From positions 1-5,210 of the forward strand of contig JAQBNJ010000474.1 in NCBI GenBank assembly GCA_028288645.1: 5,210 bases of DNA, read 5' to 3'. Within the stretch, counting starts at the first letter, position 1. Each line of letters starts with the position of its first letter. The notes beneath the pieces are model-generated. The model was given only the letters and a program-made list of their open reading frames with translations. It did no database searches and was not told the DNA's origin. This document shows positions 1 to 5,200 of the stretch, in pieces. Source of the DNA: Sediminibacterium sp. Its GTDB lineage: Bacteria; Bacteroidota; Bacteroidia; Chitinophagales; Chitinophagaceae. The position numbers and the translations under genes were made by a program.

Positions 1-204
1 TTTGCTATCATGGACCGGGCGATGAACAGTTTGGGTGAACCTTGCAAGAGTTTGTTGGAAGGTTATTACCTGAAAAAAATGGGCATGCAGGAATTGGCAA
101 CCGAATTTGGTTACACCAACGCCGATAATGCCAAGAACCAGAAATACAAATGTTTGATGCGGCTGAAGAAATTATTCTTCTCGCAATATAATATCGGAGA
201 CTAA
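1..204 (+). CDS. ECF-type sigma-70 family RNA polymerase sigma factor, C-terminal fragment (region 4)
   Basis: This is the 3' end of a gene that begins before the window; the open frame runs from base 1 without a start and ends in TAA at 202-204, giving 67 residues. The segment reads as sigma region 4, the helix-turn-helix that contacts the -35 promoter element. The stretch LGEPCKSLLEGYYLKKMGMQ is a first helix plus turn, ELATEFGYTNADNAKNQKYK carries the HTH, and CLMRLKKLF is the recognition-helix tail. The pattern 'L..PC..LL..YY....M.ELA...GY.....K..K.KCL..LK' is a familiar ECF sigma signature in Bacteroidota. An ATG at 10-12 is internal and is not the start, because the preceding codons already fit the fold. 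The gene is followed after 5 bases by a membrane protease with an anti-sigma-like N-terminus, the usual place for a cognate regulator. Region 2 cannot be seen, so the ECF subgroup is unknown. Confidence 0.85.
   Translation, partial: FAIMDRAMNSLGEPCKSLLEGYYLKKMGMQELATEFGYTNADNAKNQKYKCLMRLKKLFFSQYNIGD
196..200 (+). promoter_or_regulatory. Shine-Dalgarno-like GGAGA before the protease gene
   Basis: GGAGA lies inside the last codons of the sigma factor gene, with 9 bases between it and the ATG at 210. It supports that start and suggests the two genes are translated from one mRNA. Bacteroidota often start without a clear Shine-Dalgarno site, so its presence helps but is not required. Confidence 0.45.
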
Positions 205-209
205 ATACC

Positions 210-1313
210 ATGGACGACATTTTATTATTAGAAGCGATCGAAAGGTACCTCAACGGCGATATGGATGCCGCTGAACGCGACTATTTTGAAACGCTCCGGA
301 AAAATACCCCTGAGATAGACCAGATGGTGGTAGAACACAGCATGTTCCTGCACCAGATGGATATCTATTCGGTTCATCGTAACCTGAAACTCAGTTTACA
401 GTCTACTCACGCCAAATTATTAGAGCGCGGTGAAGTGAATGAAGGTGGTGAACTCACTACCAAGGGAAAGGTTATTCAACTTTGGAACAAATACAAAAAA
501 GTTACAGCTATTGCTGCATCTGCTGGTGGTGCGATCGCTCTAGTGATCAGTGGATTGATGGTTTATTTCGCTCCCGTTAATAACAGCCAGTTAGAGCAAC
601 TGAGTTCAGATATGAGCGTGGTAAAAGGTACACTTGGATACCTGAAAGAGGATGCGAGGAACAGCAAAAATCCTAAAAAAGACATAACATTTATCAGTGG
701 CGGTTCAGGATTCCTGATCGATACCAAGGGATATATTGTTACCAATGCACACGTTTTAAAGGGATCCGGCGCCGTAGTTGTAAACAGCAAAGGGCAGGAG
801 TTTGAAGCAACCATTGTTGATATTGACAAAGAAAAGGATCTTGCTATCCTGAAGATCAGCGATGCTAATTATGTTCCATTGAAAGGGCTGCCTTACGGTA
901 TTCGCAAGGGAAGCACTGAACTGGGTGAATCTATTTTTACCTTAGGATACCCGCGTAATGATATCGTATATGGTGAAGGATACCTGAGTGCAAGAACCGG
1001 CCTTAATGGCGACTCTCTCTCCTACCAGATATCCATCAGCGCTAACCCTGGTAATTCAGGCGCACCGGTATTTAATAACAGTGGTGAAGTGATCGGGATC
1101 TTAAGTACGCGCCAGGCACAGGCGCAAGGTGTTGCTTTTGCAATCAAATCAAAGAATATCTATCGTATGGTAGAAGACCTGCAGGAAAATGACACCACTT
1201 TCAAAAACATAAAAATATCTAACCGTTCTTCCTTAAAAGGCGTAGAGAGAAAACAACAGATCTCTAAAGTGGAAGATTGTGTTTTTTACGTGAAAGCATA
1301 CAACAATCAATAA
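210..1313 (+). CDS. Membrane-anchored trypsin/HtrA-like serine protease with anti-sigma-like N-terminal domain
   Basis: This 367-residue protein has three visible parts. Residues 1-65 (ILLLEAIERYLNGDMDAAER onward) have the 'ERYL.G.....E...F...L..DPE' pattern of the cytoplasmic N-terminus of Bacteroidota anti-sigma factors, without an HxxxCxxC zinc motif. Residues about 98-120 form one transmembrane helix preceded by a lysine-rich stretch (NKYKK), which predicts N-in topology. After a charged, helix-prone linker (125-155) comes a chymotrypsin-fold S1C protease domain, about 162-325. It has an apparently intact triad: His181 in TNAHVL, Asp210 in KDLAILKI and Ser283 in GNSGAPVF. The protease should therefore sit in the periplasm. 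No PDZ domain follows; the last ~40 residues are polar with a single cysteine (357). The start 5 bases after the sigma stop, with a GGAGA behind it, indicates co-transcription with the sigma gene. The protease assignment is firm. The role as regulator of the sigma factor is inferred from position and from the N-terminal resemblance. Alternatively, it is a general envelope quality-control protease. Confidence 0.9.
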   Translation: MDDILLLEAIERYLNGDMDAAERDYFETLRKNTPEIDQMVVEHSMFLHQMDIYSVHRNLKLSLQSTHAKLLERGEVNEGGELTTKGKVIQLWNKYKKVTAIAASAGGAIALVISGLMVYFAPVNNSQLEQLSSDMSVVKGTLGYLKEDARNSKNPKKDITFISGGSGFLIDTKGYIVTNAHVLKGSGAVVVNSKGQEFEATIVDIDKEKDLAILKISDANYVPLKGLPYGIRKGSTELGESIFTLGYPRNDIVYGEGYLSARTGLNGDSLSYQISISANPGNSGAPVFNNSGEVIGILSTRQAQAQGVAFAIKSKNIYRMVEDLQENDTTFKNIKISNRSSLKGVERKQQISKVEDCVFYVKAYNNQ

Positions 1314-1340
1314 GAATTACAGTTGAGTTTGTTTAATACA

Positions 1341-1373
1341 TGGCCCTGCTTTTTAAGCGGGGTTATTTTTTTT
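1341..1373 (+). terminator. Intrinsic terminator of the sigma factor/protease operon
   Basis: CCCTGC (1344-1349) pairs with GCGGGG (1357-1362), with one G-U pair, around a 7-base loop. Weaker T-A and G-U pairs (1341-1343 with 1363-1365) can extend the stem. A run of eight T residues follows at 1366-1373. It lies 27 bases after the protease stop codon. On the minus strand there is no T-run after the stem, so it should act only on plus-strand transcription. Its 3' half and T-run lie within the coding end of the converging gene. Confidence 0.75.
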
Positions 1374-2015
1374 GGGATATTTCCTGCTGATAATGAACAT
1401 AGCGGGTCCAATAAGAAAGAATACAAAACGGGCCGCAAGTGAAGTGGGTTCCCAGTTAAACATACATAATATCGCTCCCGAAAGAAAGATCAGTGCGATG
1501 GTGAGGCTTCTGACCCTCGCTGATTTCCGGATCAGGGGATCATGCGCGATCCAGGAAATATTTCTTTTTGGATTACTGACATACCGCCAAAGAAAATACA
1601 TGCAGATACCGATCATAAACAGGTTAAAACAATACAGCATCCACACATCATTATGGGGCGCATATTTAGAAGTTAATGCAGTGCTGAATGGCATCAATAT
1701 GGTCCAGAAAAGTGTGTGCAGGTTGAGCCATAACAATTTGCCGGTATAACTATTCACGTATCCAAAAAGCTTGTGATGATTTGTCCAGAATTGACCGATG
1801 ATCGCAAAGCTTAAGGCAAGACCGAAAAAGCTGTAAAAACTGCCGGTTCGTTCAAAAGCATGGATCAATGTTTCATGTTCTTCCAGTTCAGGAATTTTGA
1901 GTTCGATAACAAGCAAGGTGATCGCAATGGCAAATACCGCATCACTGAAAAGGATCAGGCGTTCCAATTGGAACTGGCTGCGGTTCTCGAATATATCGTG
2001 TGGCTGGTGCGACAT
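1353..2015 (-). CDS. TMEM175 family potassium-channel-like membrane protein (DUF1211)
   Basis: The 220-residue product carries the family hallmark RLILFSDAVFAIAITLLVIE at residues 19-38, the RxxxFSD motif of TMEM175 channels at the start of the first helix. Six hydrophobic segments can be placed at about 20-39, 58-77, 93-112, 124-143, 168-187 and 191-210. The FWTNHHKLF segment after helix 2 (residues 76-84) is also typical. Bacterial members have one six-helix unit per chain, unlike the duplicated animal protein, and are known to form tetrameric potassium-conducting channels; the length here fits. There is no signal peptide: the short polar N-terminus (MSHQPHDIFENRSQFQLE) precedes helix 1 directly. 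The ATG at 2013-2015 is the only sensible start, as the FSD motif follows closely. The gene converges on the protease gene, and its last codons form part of that operon's terminator. No ion-transport partner is visible nearby. Family assignment is strong; ion selectivity is inferred from the family. Confidence 0.9.
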   Translation of the reverse strand: MSHQPHDIFENRSQFQLERLILFSDAVFAIAITLLVIELKIPELEEHETLIHAFERTGSFYSFFGLALSFAIIGQFWTNHHKLFGYVNSYTGKLLWLNLHTLFWTILMPFSTALTSKYAPHNDVWMLYCFNLFMIGICMYFLWRYVSNPKRNISWIAHDPLIRKSARVRSLTIALIFLSGAILCMFNWEPTSLAARFVFFLIGPAMFIISRKYPKKNNPA

Positions 2016-2070
2016 AAGAAGCTATTTTGGATACATTGAAAATACTACTATTTTCTTTCAGAGATTGCGC

Positions 2071-2084
2071 GATATCCGAATATC
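2071..2084. promoter_or_regulatory. Small imperfect palindrome upstream of the TMEM175 gene (candidate operator)
   Basis: GATATCCGAATATC matches its own reverse complement at 12 of 14 positions. It lies 55 bases upstream of the TMEM175 ATG, between that gene and the large inverted repeat. The position would suit an operator, but a palindrome this short and AT-rich could arise by chance. No convincing TAnnTTTG element was found next to it. Confidence 0.2.
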
Positions 2085-2176
2085 AAAAAATTTCACGCAA
2101 AGACGCAAAGAAGCCAAGGCGCAAAGTTTTTTCGTAAATTCTTTGCGCCTTGGCACCTTGGCGCCTTTGCGTGAAA
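2085..2176 (-). terminator. Probable terminator of the nucleotidyltransferase gene formed by the inverted repeat
   Basis: Read on the minus strand, the 36-base hairpin begins 21 bases past the TAG stop of the nucleotidyltransferase gene and is followed directly by TTTTTT (plus-strand A-run at 2085-2090). A strong stem plus a T-run is the form of an intrinsic terminator, although the stem is much longer than usual. It would insulate the TMEM175 gene from read-through. Confidence 0.55.
2091..2176. repeat. Long intergenic inverted repeat (36-base arms, CGCAAAG-type units)
   Basis: The left arm (2091-2126, beginning TTTCACGCAAAGACGCAAAG) and the right arm (2141-2176, ending CCTTTGCGTGAAA) are reverse complements at 32 of 36 positions. 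The four mismatches are at arm positions 13, 17, 21 and 22. The loop is 14 AT-rich bases (2127-2140). Each arm is built from near-identical units of about 8 bases: CCTTGGCA, CCTTGGCG and CCTTTGCG in the right arm, ACGCAAAG twice in the left. The element is richer in G+C than its flanks and has no coding potential of its own. TTTCACGCAAAGACGCAAAG-like elements are, from memory, recurrent intergenic repeats in Bacteroidota and some other bacteria. Whether this one is a non-autonomous mobile element, a REP-like element or only a terminator cannot be told from one copy. No clear target-site duplication is visible. Confidence 0.85.
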
Positions 2177-2197
2177 TATATTTTCGAAGTAAATAAA

Positions 2198-3100
2198 CTA
2201 GGCCCACAATGAAGCCGGGTACTCCCCCGCTTCCACTAATGCATTGATACTTGCCTGCACACCAGGTGCATCTTCTTTATAAGTTACACCAAACCATTTG
2301 GCAGAGGTAGGAATTACTTTTATTTCGCCTTTGCCTGAGTCAATAAAATATTTGGTAACAATAGGAATAAAGAATTCTGCTTTGGGTTCATTCTTTCGCT
2401 CATCCAGGAAATGAAGAAACTGTTCTTCGCAAACATCAATAAAACCCGGCGCGAAACAGAGATAGTTCATGCTTACGAGGCTGTCTTCCGAAACTTCATG
2501 AAGGCCGTTGCCATCTTCATAAGTAACTTTCCCGTCCTCACCGCGCACGATCCCTAAACGTTCGTTGATATCCGTCAGGTTATTATCTGCATTCACTTCA
2601 CATACACCGCGGCTTACGGTTCCGTTATCGCTTAGTGTATTCTTTAATTCATACCCGATAATGCAATAGGTCTTTTCATTGCATTGGGTAGTAAGAAAAT
2701 CATAGGCTTTTACAAAAGCATCGCGGCCATAATAATCGTCTGCATTGATCACAGCAAAAGGTTCATTTACTTTTCCTTTACAACAAAGAACGGCATGCGC
2801 TGTACCCCATGGTTTCGTTCTTTCCGCAGGGATTTCTCTTCCTCCCGTAAATGAATGTAAATGCTGGAAAGCATAATCCGTTTCAATACGCCCTTTTAAT
2901 TTCGGCTCAAAAATAGCTTTGAAATTCTCAGCAAATTCTTCACGGATGATAAACACGACCTTGCCGAATCCTGCCCTCATCGCATCATAAATGGAATAAT
3001 CCATAATGGTTTCACCACCCGGGCCGAAAGATTCGATCTGTTTCATACTTCCATAACGACTGGCCATTCCGGCAGCTAAAATTACAAGTGTAGGTTTCAT
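2198..3100 (-). CDS. Sugar-nucleotidyltransferase-like protein (NTP_transferase family)
   Basis: The 300-residue product is a single nucleotidyltransferase domain of the kind that joins an NTP to a sugar-1-phosphate. The N-terminal nucleotide loop is VILAAGMASRYGSMKQIESF (residues 6-25), a variant of the classic LAAGxGTRxxP...K signature, with Arg15 and Lys20 in the expected places. KPWGTAHAVL (96-105) is the base/sugar-contacting segment. NADDYYG (119-125) carries the metal-binding aspartates. SRGV (163-166) and KWFGVTYKED (268-277) are further conserved blocks of this Bacteroidota family. There is no signal peptide, membrane segment or left-handed beta-helix domain, so it should be cytosolic with no fused acyltransferase. 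The ATG at 3098-3100 puts the loop at the usual distance from the N-terminus. It is transcribed away from the PLP enzyme gene, from a promoter in the 58-base gap, and ends at the large hairpin. Homologues are often next to a sugar-kinase-like phosphotransferase; none is present here, so the sugar is unknown. Confidence 0.85.
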   Translation of the reverse strand: MKPTLVILAAGMASRYGSMKQIESFGPGGETIMDYSIYDAMRAGFGKVVFIIREEFAENFKAIFEPKLKGRIETDYAFQHLHSFTGGREIPAERTKPWGTAHAVLCCKGKVNEPFAVINADDYYGRDAFVKAYDFLTTQCNEKTYCIIGYELKNTLSDNGTVSRGVCEVNADNNLTDINERLGIVRGEDGKVTYEDGNGLHEVSEDSLVSMNYLCFAPGFIDVCEEQFLHFLDERKNEPKAEFFIPIVTKYFIDSGKGEIKVIPTSAKWFGVTYKEDAPGVQASINALVEAGEYPASLWA

Positions 3101-3119
3101 GCAGTACTTTTAAGAATTG

Positions 3120-3150
3120 CGAAGCTAAAGGATTTCGTATTGGGTACAAA
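3120..3150 (-). promoter_or_regulatory. Candidate promoter of the nucleotidyltransferase gene
   Basis: On the minus strand, TTTG (3147-3150) is followed after 19 bases by TAGCTTCG (3120-3127), which matches the Bacteroidota -7 consensus TAnnTTTG at five of six fixed positions. The spacing fits the TTTG/-33 to TAnnTTTG/-7 arrangement. The start point would lie about 10-15 bases before the ATG. One mismatch and AT-rich surroundings keep this tentative. Confidence 0.35.
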
Positions 3151-3158
3151 CAGTTAAG

Positions 3159-4052
3159 ATGATAGAAAGTTTAGAAAAGATAGCAATTCAGCACCTTCCC
3201 CATTTTTCTACACAGGATGTGCAGGTGGATATACTCAGGCTCGACCTGTTACATCCCATCGTATCCGGCAACAAATGGTTCAAACTGAAATATTATCTTG
3301 AAGATGCCTTAGCGCAGAATAAAAAAACTATTGCCACTTTCGGCGGCGCTTATTCCAATCATATTGTGGCTACGGCTTATGCGGCAAAAGAAGCAGGTCT
3401 GCAAAGCATCGGTTTTATAAGAGGTGAAATATCGGCGACTCCCTCTGCCACTTTACGGGATGCGTCCAACTATGGCATGGACCTGGTATTTATAGAAAGG
3501 GAATTGTACCGCGATAAAGAAATGATCATGCTGGCAGAGAGTAAGCAAGGGTTTTATTGGGTAATGGAGGGCGGATATGGTGAACCGGGTTCCAAAGGCG
3601 CGGCCGATATTTTACAAGCTGCCGATACCCGCGCCTATTCACATATCCTTTGTGCGGCAGGAACCGGCACCATGCTATCGGGGTTGGTCCGTTCAGCATT
3701 ACCCGGCCAGGAGATCATCGGCATAAGTGTATTGAAGAATCATATGACACTGGAGAAGGAAGTTCTTTCACTATTGACCAATGAGGACAGGATGAAACCT
3801 TTTTCCATCCTGCATAATTATCATTTTGGCGGCTATGCCAAACACCCACCCGAACTGATCGCCTTTATGCGGGATACCTGGGCAAAAGAAAATGTTCCCA
3901 CTGATATTGTATACACTTCAAAACTTTTATTTGCGGCAAAAGATCTTATTGCGGCTAACCGTTTCCCCGGCGGGGCACGGATTTTATTGATCCATAGCGG
4001 CGGACTTCAGGGGAATACTTCCCTTCCGCCCAATACATTACCTTTTTCATAA
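3159..4052 (+). CDS. PLP-dependent ACC deaminase/D-cysteine desulfhydrase family protein
   Basis: This 297-residue enzyme belongs to fold type II PLP enzymes (tryptophan synthase beta superfamily). The cofactor lysine is Lys39 in SGNKWFKLKYYL. FGGAYSNH (61-68) is the substrate-carboxylate loop, with Ser66 and Asn67 as in ACC deaminase (GGxxSNH). EGGYGEPGSKGA (137-148) and the glycine-rich phosphate loop AAGTGTMLSG (166-175) follow. VYTSKLLFAA (251-260) and LLIHSGG (276-282) complete the active-site frame near the C-terminus. Family members either open the ACC ring to give 2-oxobutyrate and ammonia, or split D-cysteine into pyruvate, sulfide and ammonia. The chain is about 40 residues shorter than the well-studied plant-associated ACC deaminases (about 338), so ACC activity should not be assumed. 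It has no signal peptide and should be cytosolic. It is divergently transcribed from the nucleotidyltransferase gene, and no sulfur or ethylene-related gene is nearby. No convincing promoter was seen in front of it. Confidence 0.88.
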   Translation: MIESLEKIAIQHLPHFSTQDVQVDILRLDLLHPIVSGNKWFKLKYYLEDALAQNKKTIATFGGAYSNHIVATAYAAKEAGLQSIGFIRGEISATPSATLRDASNYGMDLVFIERELYRDKEMIMLAESKQGFYWVMEGGYGEPGSKGAADILQAADTRAYSHILCAAGTGTMLSGLVRSALPGQEIIGISVLKNHMTLEKEVLSLLTNEDRMKPFSILHNYHFGGYAKHPPELIAFMRDTWAKENVPTDIVYTSKLLFAAKDLIAANRFPGGARILLIHSGGLQGNTSLPPNTLPFS

Positions 4053-4064
4053 GCTTTCAGATTT

Positions 4065-4072
4065 TATATTTG
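4065..4072 (+). promoter_or_regulatory. Bacteroidota -7 promoter element TATATTTG
   Basis: TATATTTG is an exact match to TAnnTTTG. It lies in the 26-base gap between the PLP enzyme stop and the ATG at 4079, with only 6 bases between the element and the ATG. No clear TTTG/-33 box is seen at the expected distance; a T-rich stretch (4043-4047) in the end of the upstream gene is the nearest candidate. It indicates that the exported-protein gene has its own promoter and that its 5' untranslated leader is nearly or fully absent. Confidence 0.55.
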
Positions 4073-4078
4073 CAGACA

Positions 4079-5200
4079 ATGAAGCCAATCAGCAGTTTAC
4101 TTTTTTTCCTGGGATCACTATTCTCCATTCATGTTGGGGCACAAAATCCTTTACCTGATCTTACGGTAAAAGAATTAACAAGAGGCAAGATACAGGTGAG
4201 CTGGTACAGCCCTGAACACAACTGTGTACAGATAGCTGTTCAACGGTCTGTCGATAGCAGTAAAAATTTCAGAACCATTTTTTCTGCCCTGTCGCCGGAA
4301 CTTGTCAACAATGGATTTGTAGATAATAAACCCATTACCGGCAAAGCCTATTACCGCCTGTTTTATGTGATAGAAGGCGGCGCCTATTTCTTTACGCGTG
4401 CTGTTATGGTAGAAACACAACCGCCGCCTGCTGTGGCATCACCTCTACCATCCTTTGAAACGGCCAGGGATATTACAACTATCTACCTGAACAAACAGGT
4501 ACTGTTCCGGTTAACGAAAGATGAGTACAAACATTTTAAAGATTCCGTCAACAAAACAAAAGATATTTTACACAGGATAGATGCCAATGCCGTTGAATGG
4601 CGACCCGTGCCCTTAGCAATGAAAAAAGATGTCGTACGTATTTATCAAAAGGATATGTTGCTGGCCGAACTGGACAAAAAACGTTACCAACAATTCAAGG
4701 ATTCGATCAAAGAATATACCAGGGATACTTTATTTGCGGTTAGCGAATCGCGGGTACAGTTGCATCGTTTTGTTACTGTTTCCAATGCTGCGGTATTTAT
4801 TTACCGTAACGACAGCCTGCTGCAGCAACTGGACCTGATCCTCTATCGAAAATTCAAAGATTCAATTGCCACACAAACCAAAGACACTTTGTTTGCCAAG
4901 GAAGGTAACCGGGTAGAGATACATCCTTTTGCACCGAAATACATGTGGCGGCCGTCACAATATATCTTCACCAACAGCAAAGGATATGTAACCGTTATTC
5001 TCCCATTGGCGAACAGGCGCAGATACCATATTATTTTTTACGAAGAAGATGGGTCCGAATTATTCAGGATCAAACAGGTAAAAGAAACAGAATTCATTCT
5101 TGATAAAACAGATTTCGTACATGCCGGATGGTTCTCGTTCGAATTGTTTGAGGATGATAAACTGAAGGAGAAGAATAAGTTTTTCTTAACCAGGGAATAA
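4079..5200 (+). CDS. Exported protein with FN3-like domain and three tandem ~53-residue repeats, function unknown
   Basis: I do not recognise a named family. The start is placed at ATG 4079, giving 373 residues. The frame could also open at TTG 4070, but that codon lies in the promoter element, and the ATG gives a clean signal peptide (MKPISSLLFFLGSLFSIHVGA, cleavage before Gln22, type I). Residues about 27-112 look like a fibronectin-III-type beta-sandwich: KIQVSWYSP, then an RSxD...NF..I pattern, then GKAYYRLFYVIEGGAYFFTR, a form common in secreted Bacteroidota proteins. A proline-rich linker (114-124) follows. Residues 135-285 hold three repeats, each with IY...LL..L...Y..FKDS.....KDTLF and a RVxxHxF-like end; the IY pairs at 135, 188 and 241 and FKDS at 153, 206 and 259 give an exact 53-residue step. 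Residues 286-373 are a beta-rich C-terminal domain ending in KLKEKNKFFLTRE. No lipobox cysteine, membrane helix or catalytic motif is seen. It is probably periplasmic or at the cell surface; the stop codon lies 10 bases before the window end. Confidence 0.8.
   Translation: MKPISSLLFFLGSLFSIHVGAQNPLPDLTVKELTRGKIQVSWYSPEHNCVQIAVQRSVDSSKNFRTIFSALSPELVNNGFVDNKPITGKAYYRLFYVIEGGAYFFTRAVMVETQPPPAVASPLPSFETARDITTIYLNKQVLFRLTKDEYKHFKDSVNKTKDILHRIDANAVEWRPVPLAMKKDVVRIYQKDMLLAELDKKRYQQFKDSIKEYTRDTLFAVSESRVQLHRFVTVSNAAVFIYRNDSLLQQLDLILYRKFKDSIATQTKDTLFAKEGNRVEIHPFAPKYMWRPSQYIFTNSKGYVTVILPLANRRRYHIIFYEEDGSELFRIKQVKETEFILDKTDFVHAGWFSFELFEDDKLKEKNKFFLTRE
4481..4933 (+). repeat. Three tandem coding repeats with a 53-codon period
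   Basis: These are protein-level repeats inside the exported protein (residues 135-285). Shared positions include IY at the start, a LL/LF pair, a Y..FKDS core, a K/R-D-T/I-L-F/H block and a closing RV.xH.F segment. The first copy is the most divergent: it is one residue shorter between FKDS and KD, and ends in WRPVP instead of the HRF/HPF form. The DNA copies differ at many synonymous and non-synonymous positions, so this is an old duplication kept by selection and not a recent slippage product. Confidence 0.8.

Noticed and set aside
510..570. Hydrophobic segment of the protease as a cleavable signal peptide
   Set aside because: It lies about 97 residues from the N-terminus, after a folded-looking acidic domain, so it is a membrane anchor and not a signal peptide.
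8..829. Minus-strand open frames (8-253 and 563-829) opposite the sigma factor and protease genes
   Set aside because: Both are antisense to genes with intact catalytic or DNA-binding motifs and show no family resemblance.
1372..1749. Open plus-strand frame of 125 codons opposite the TMEM175-like gene
   Set aside because: It is antisense to a gene with a clear family motif, begins inside the terminator T-run region and has no recognisable domain or ribosome binding site.
2091..2176. CGCAAAG repeats as a CRISPR array
   Set aside because: The units are about 8 bases with no spacers, and the structure is an inverted repeat, not direct repeats of 25-40 bases separated by unique sequence.
1897..2196. 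Open plus-strand frame of 99 codons running through the inverted repeat
   Set aside because: Half of it is antisense to the TMEM175-like gene and the rest translates the palindromic repeat into low-complexity Arg/Leu-rich peptide, which is not a real protein.
4070..4078. TTG at 4070 as the start of the exported-protein gene
   Set aside because: It overlaps the TATATTTG promoter element and adds only MQT before an ATG that already gives a good signal peptide.
4175..4838. Open frames inside the exported-protein gene (4175-4420 minus, 4629-4838 plus)
   Set aside because: They overlap a continuous frame with a signal peptide and conserved repeats, and have atypical composition with no motif.
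4934..5200. C-terminal domain of the exported protein as a type IX secretion sorting domain
   Set aside because: It is beta-rich but lacks the usual short final motifs of type A sorting domains and ends in KNKFFLTRE; the resemblance is too weak to claim secretion by that route.
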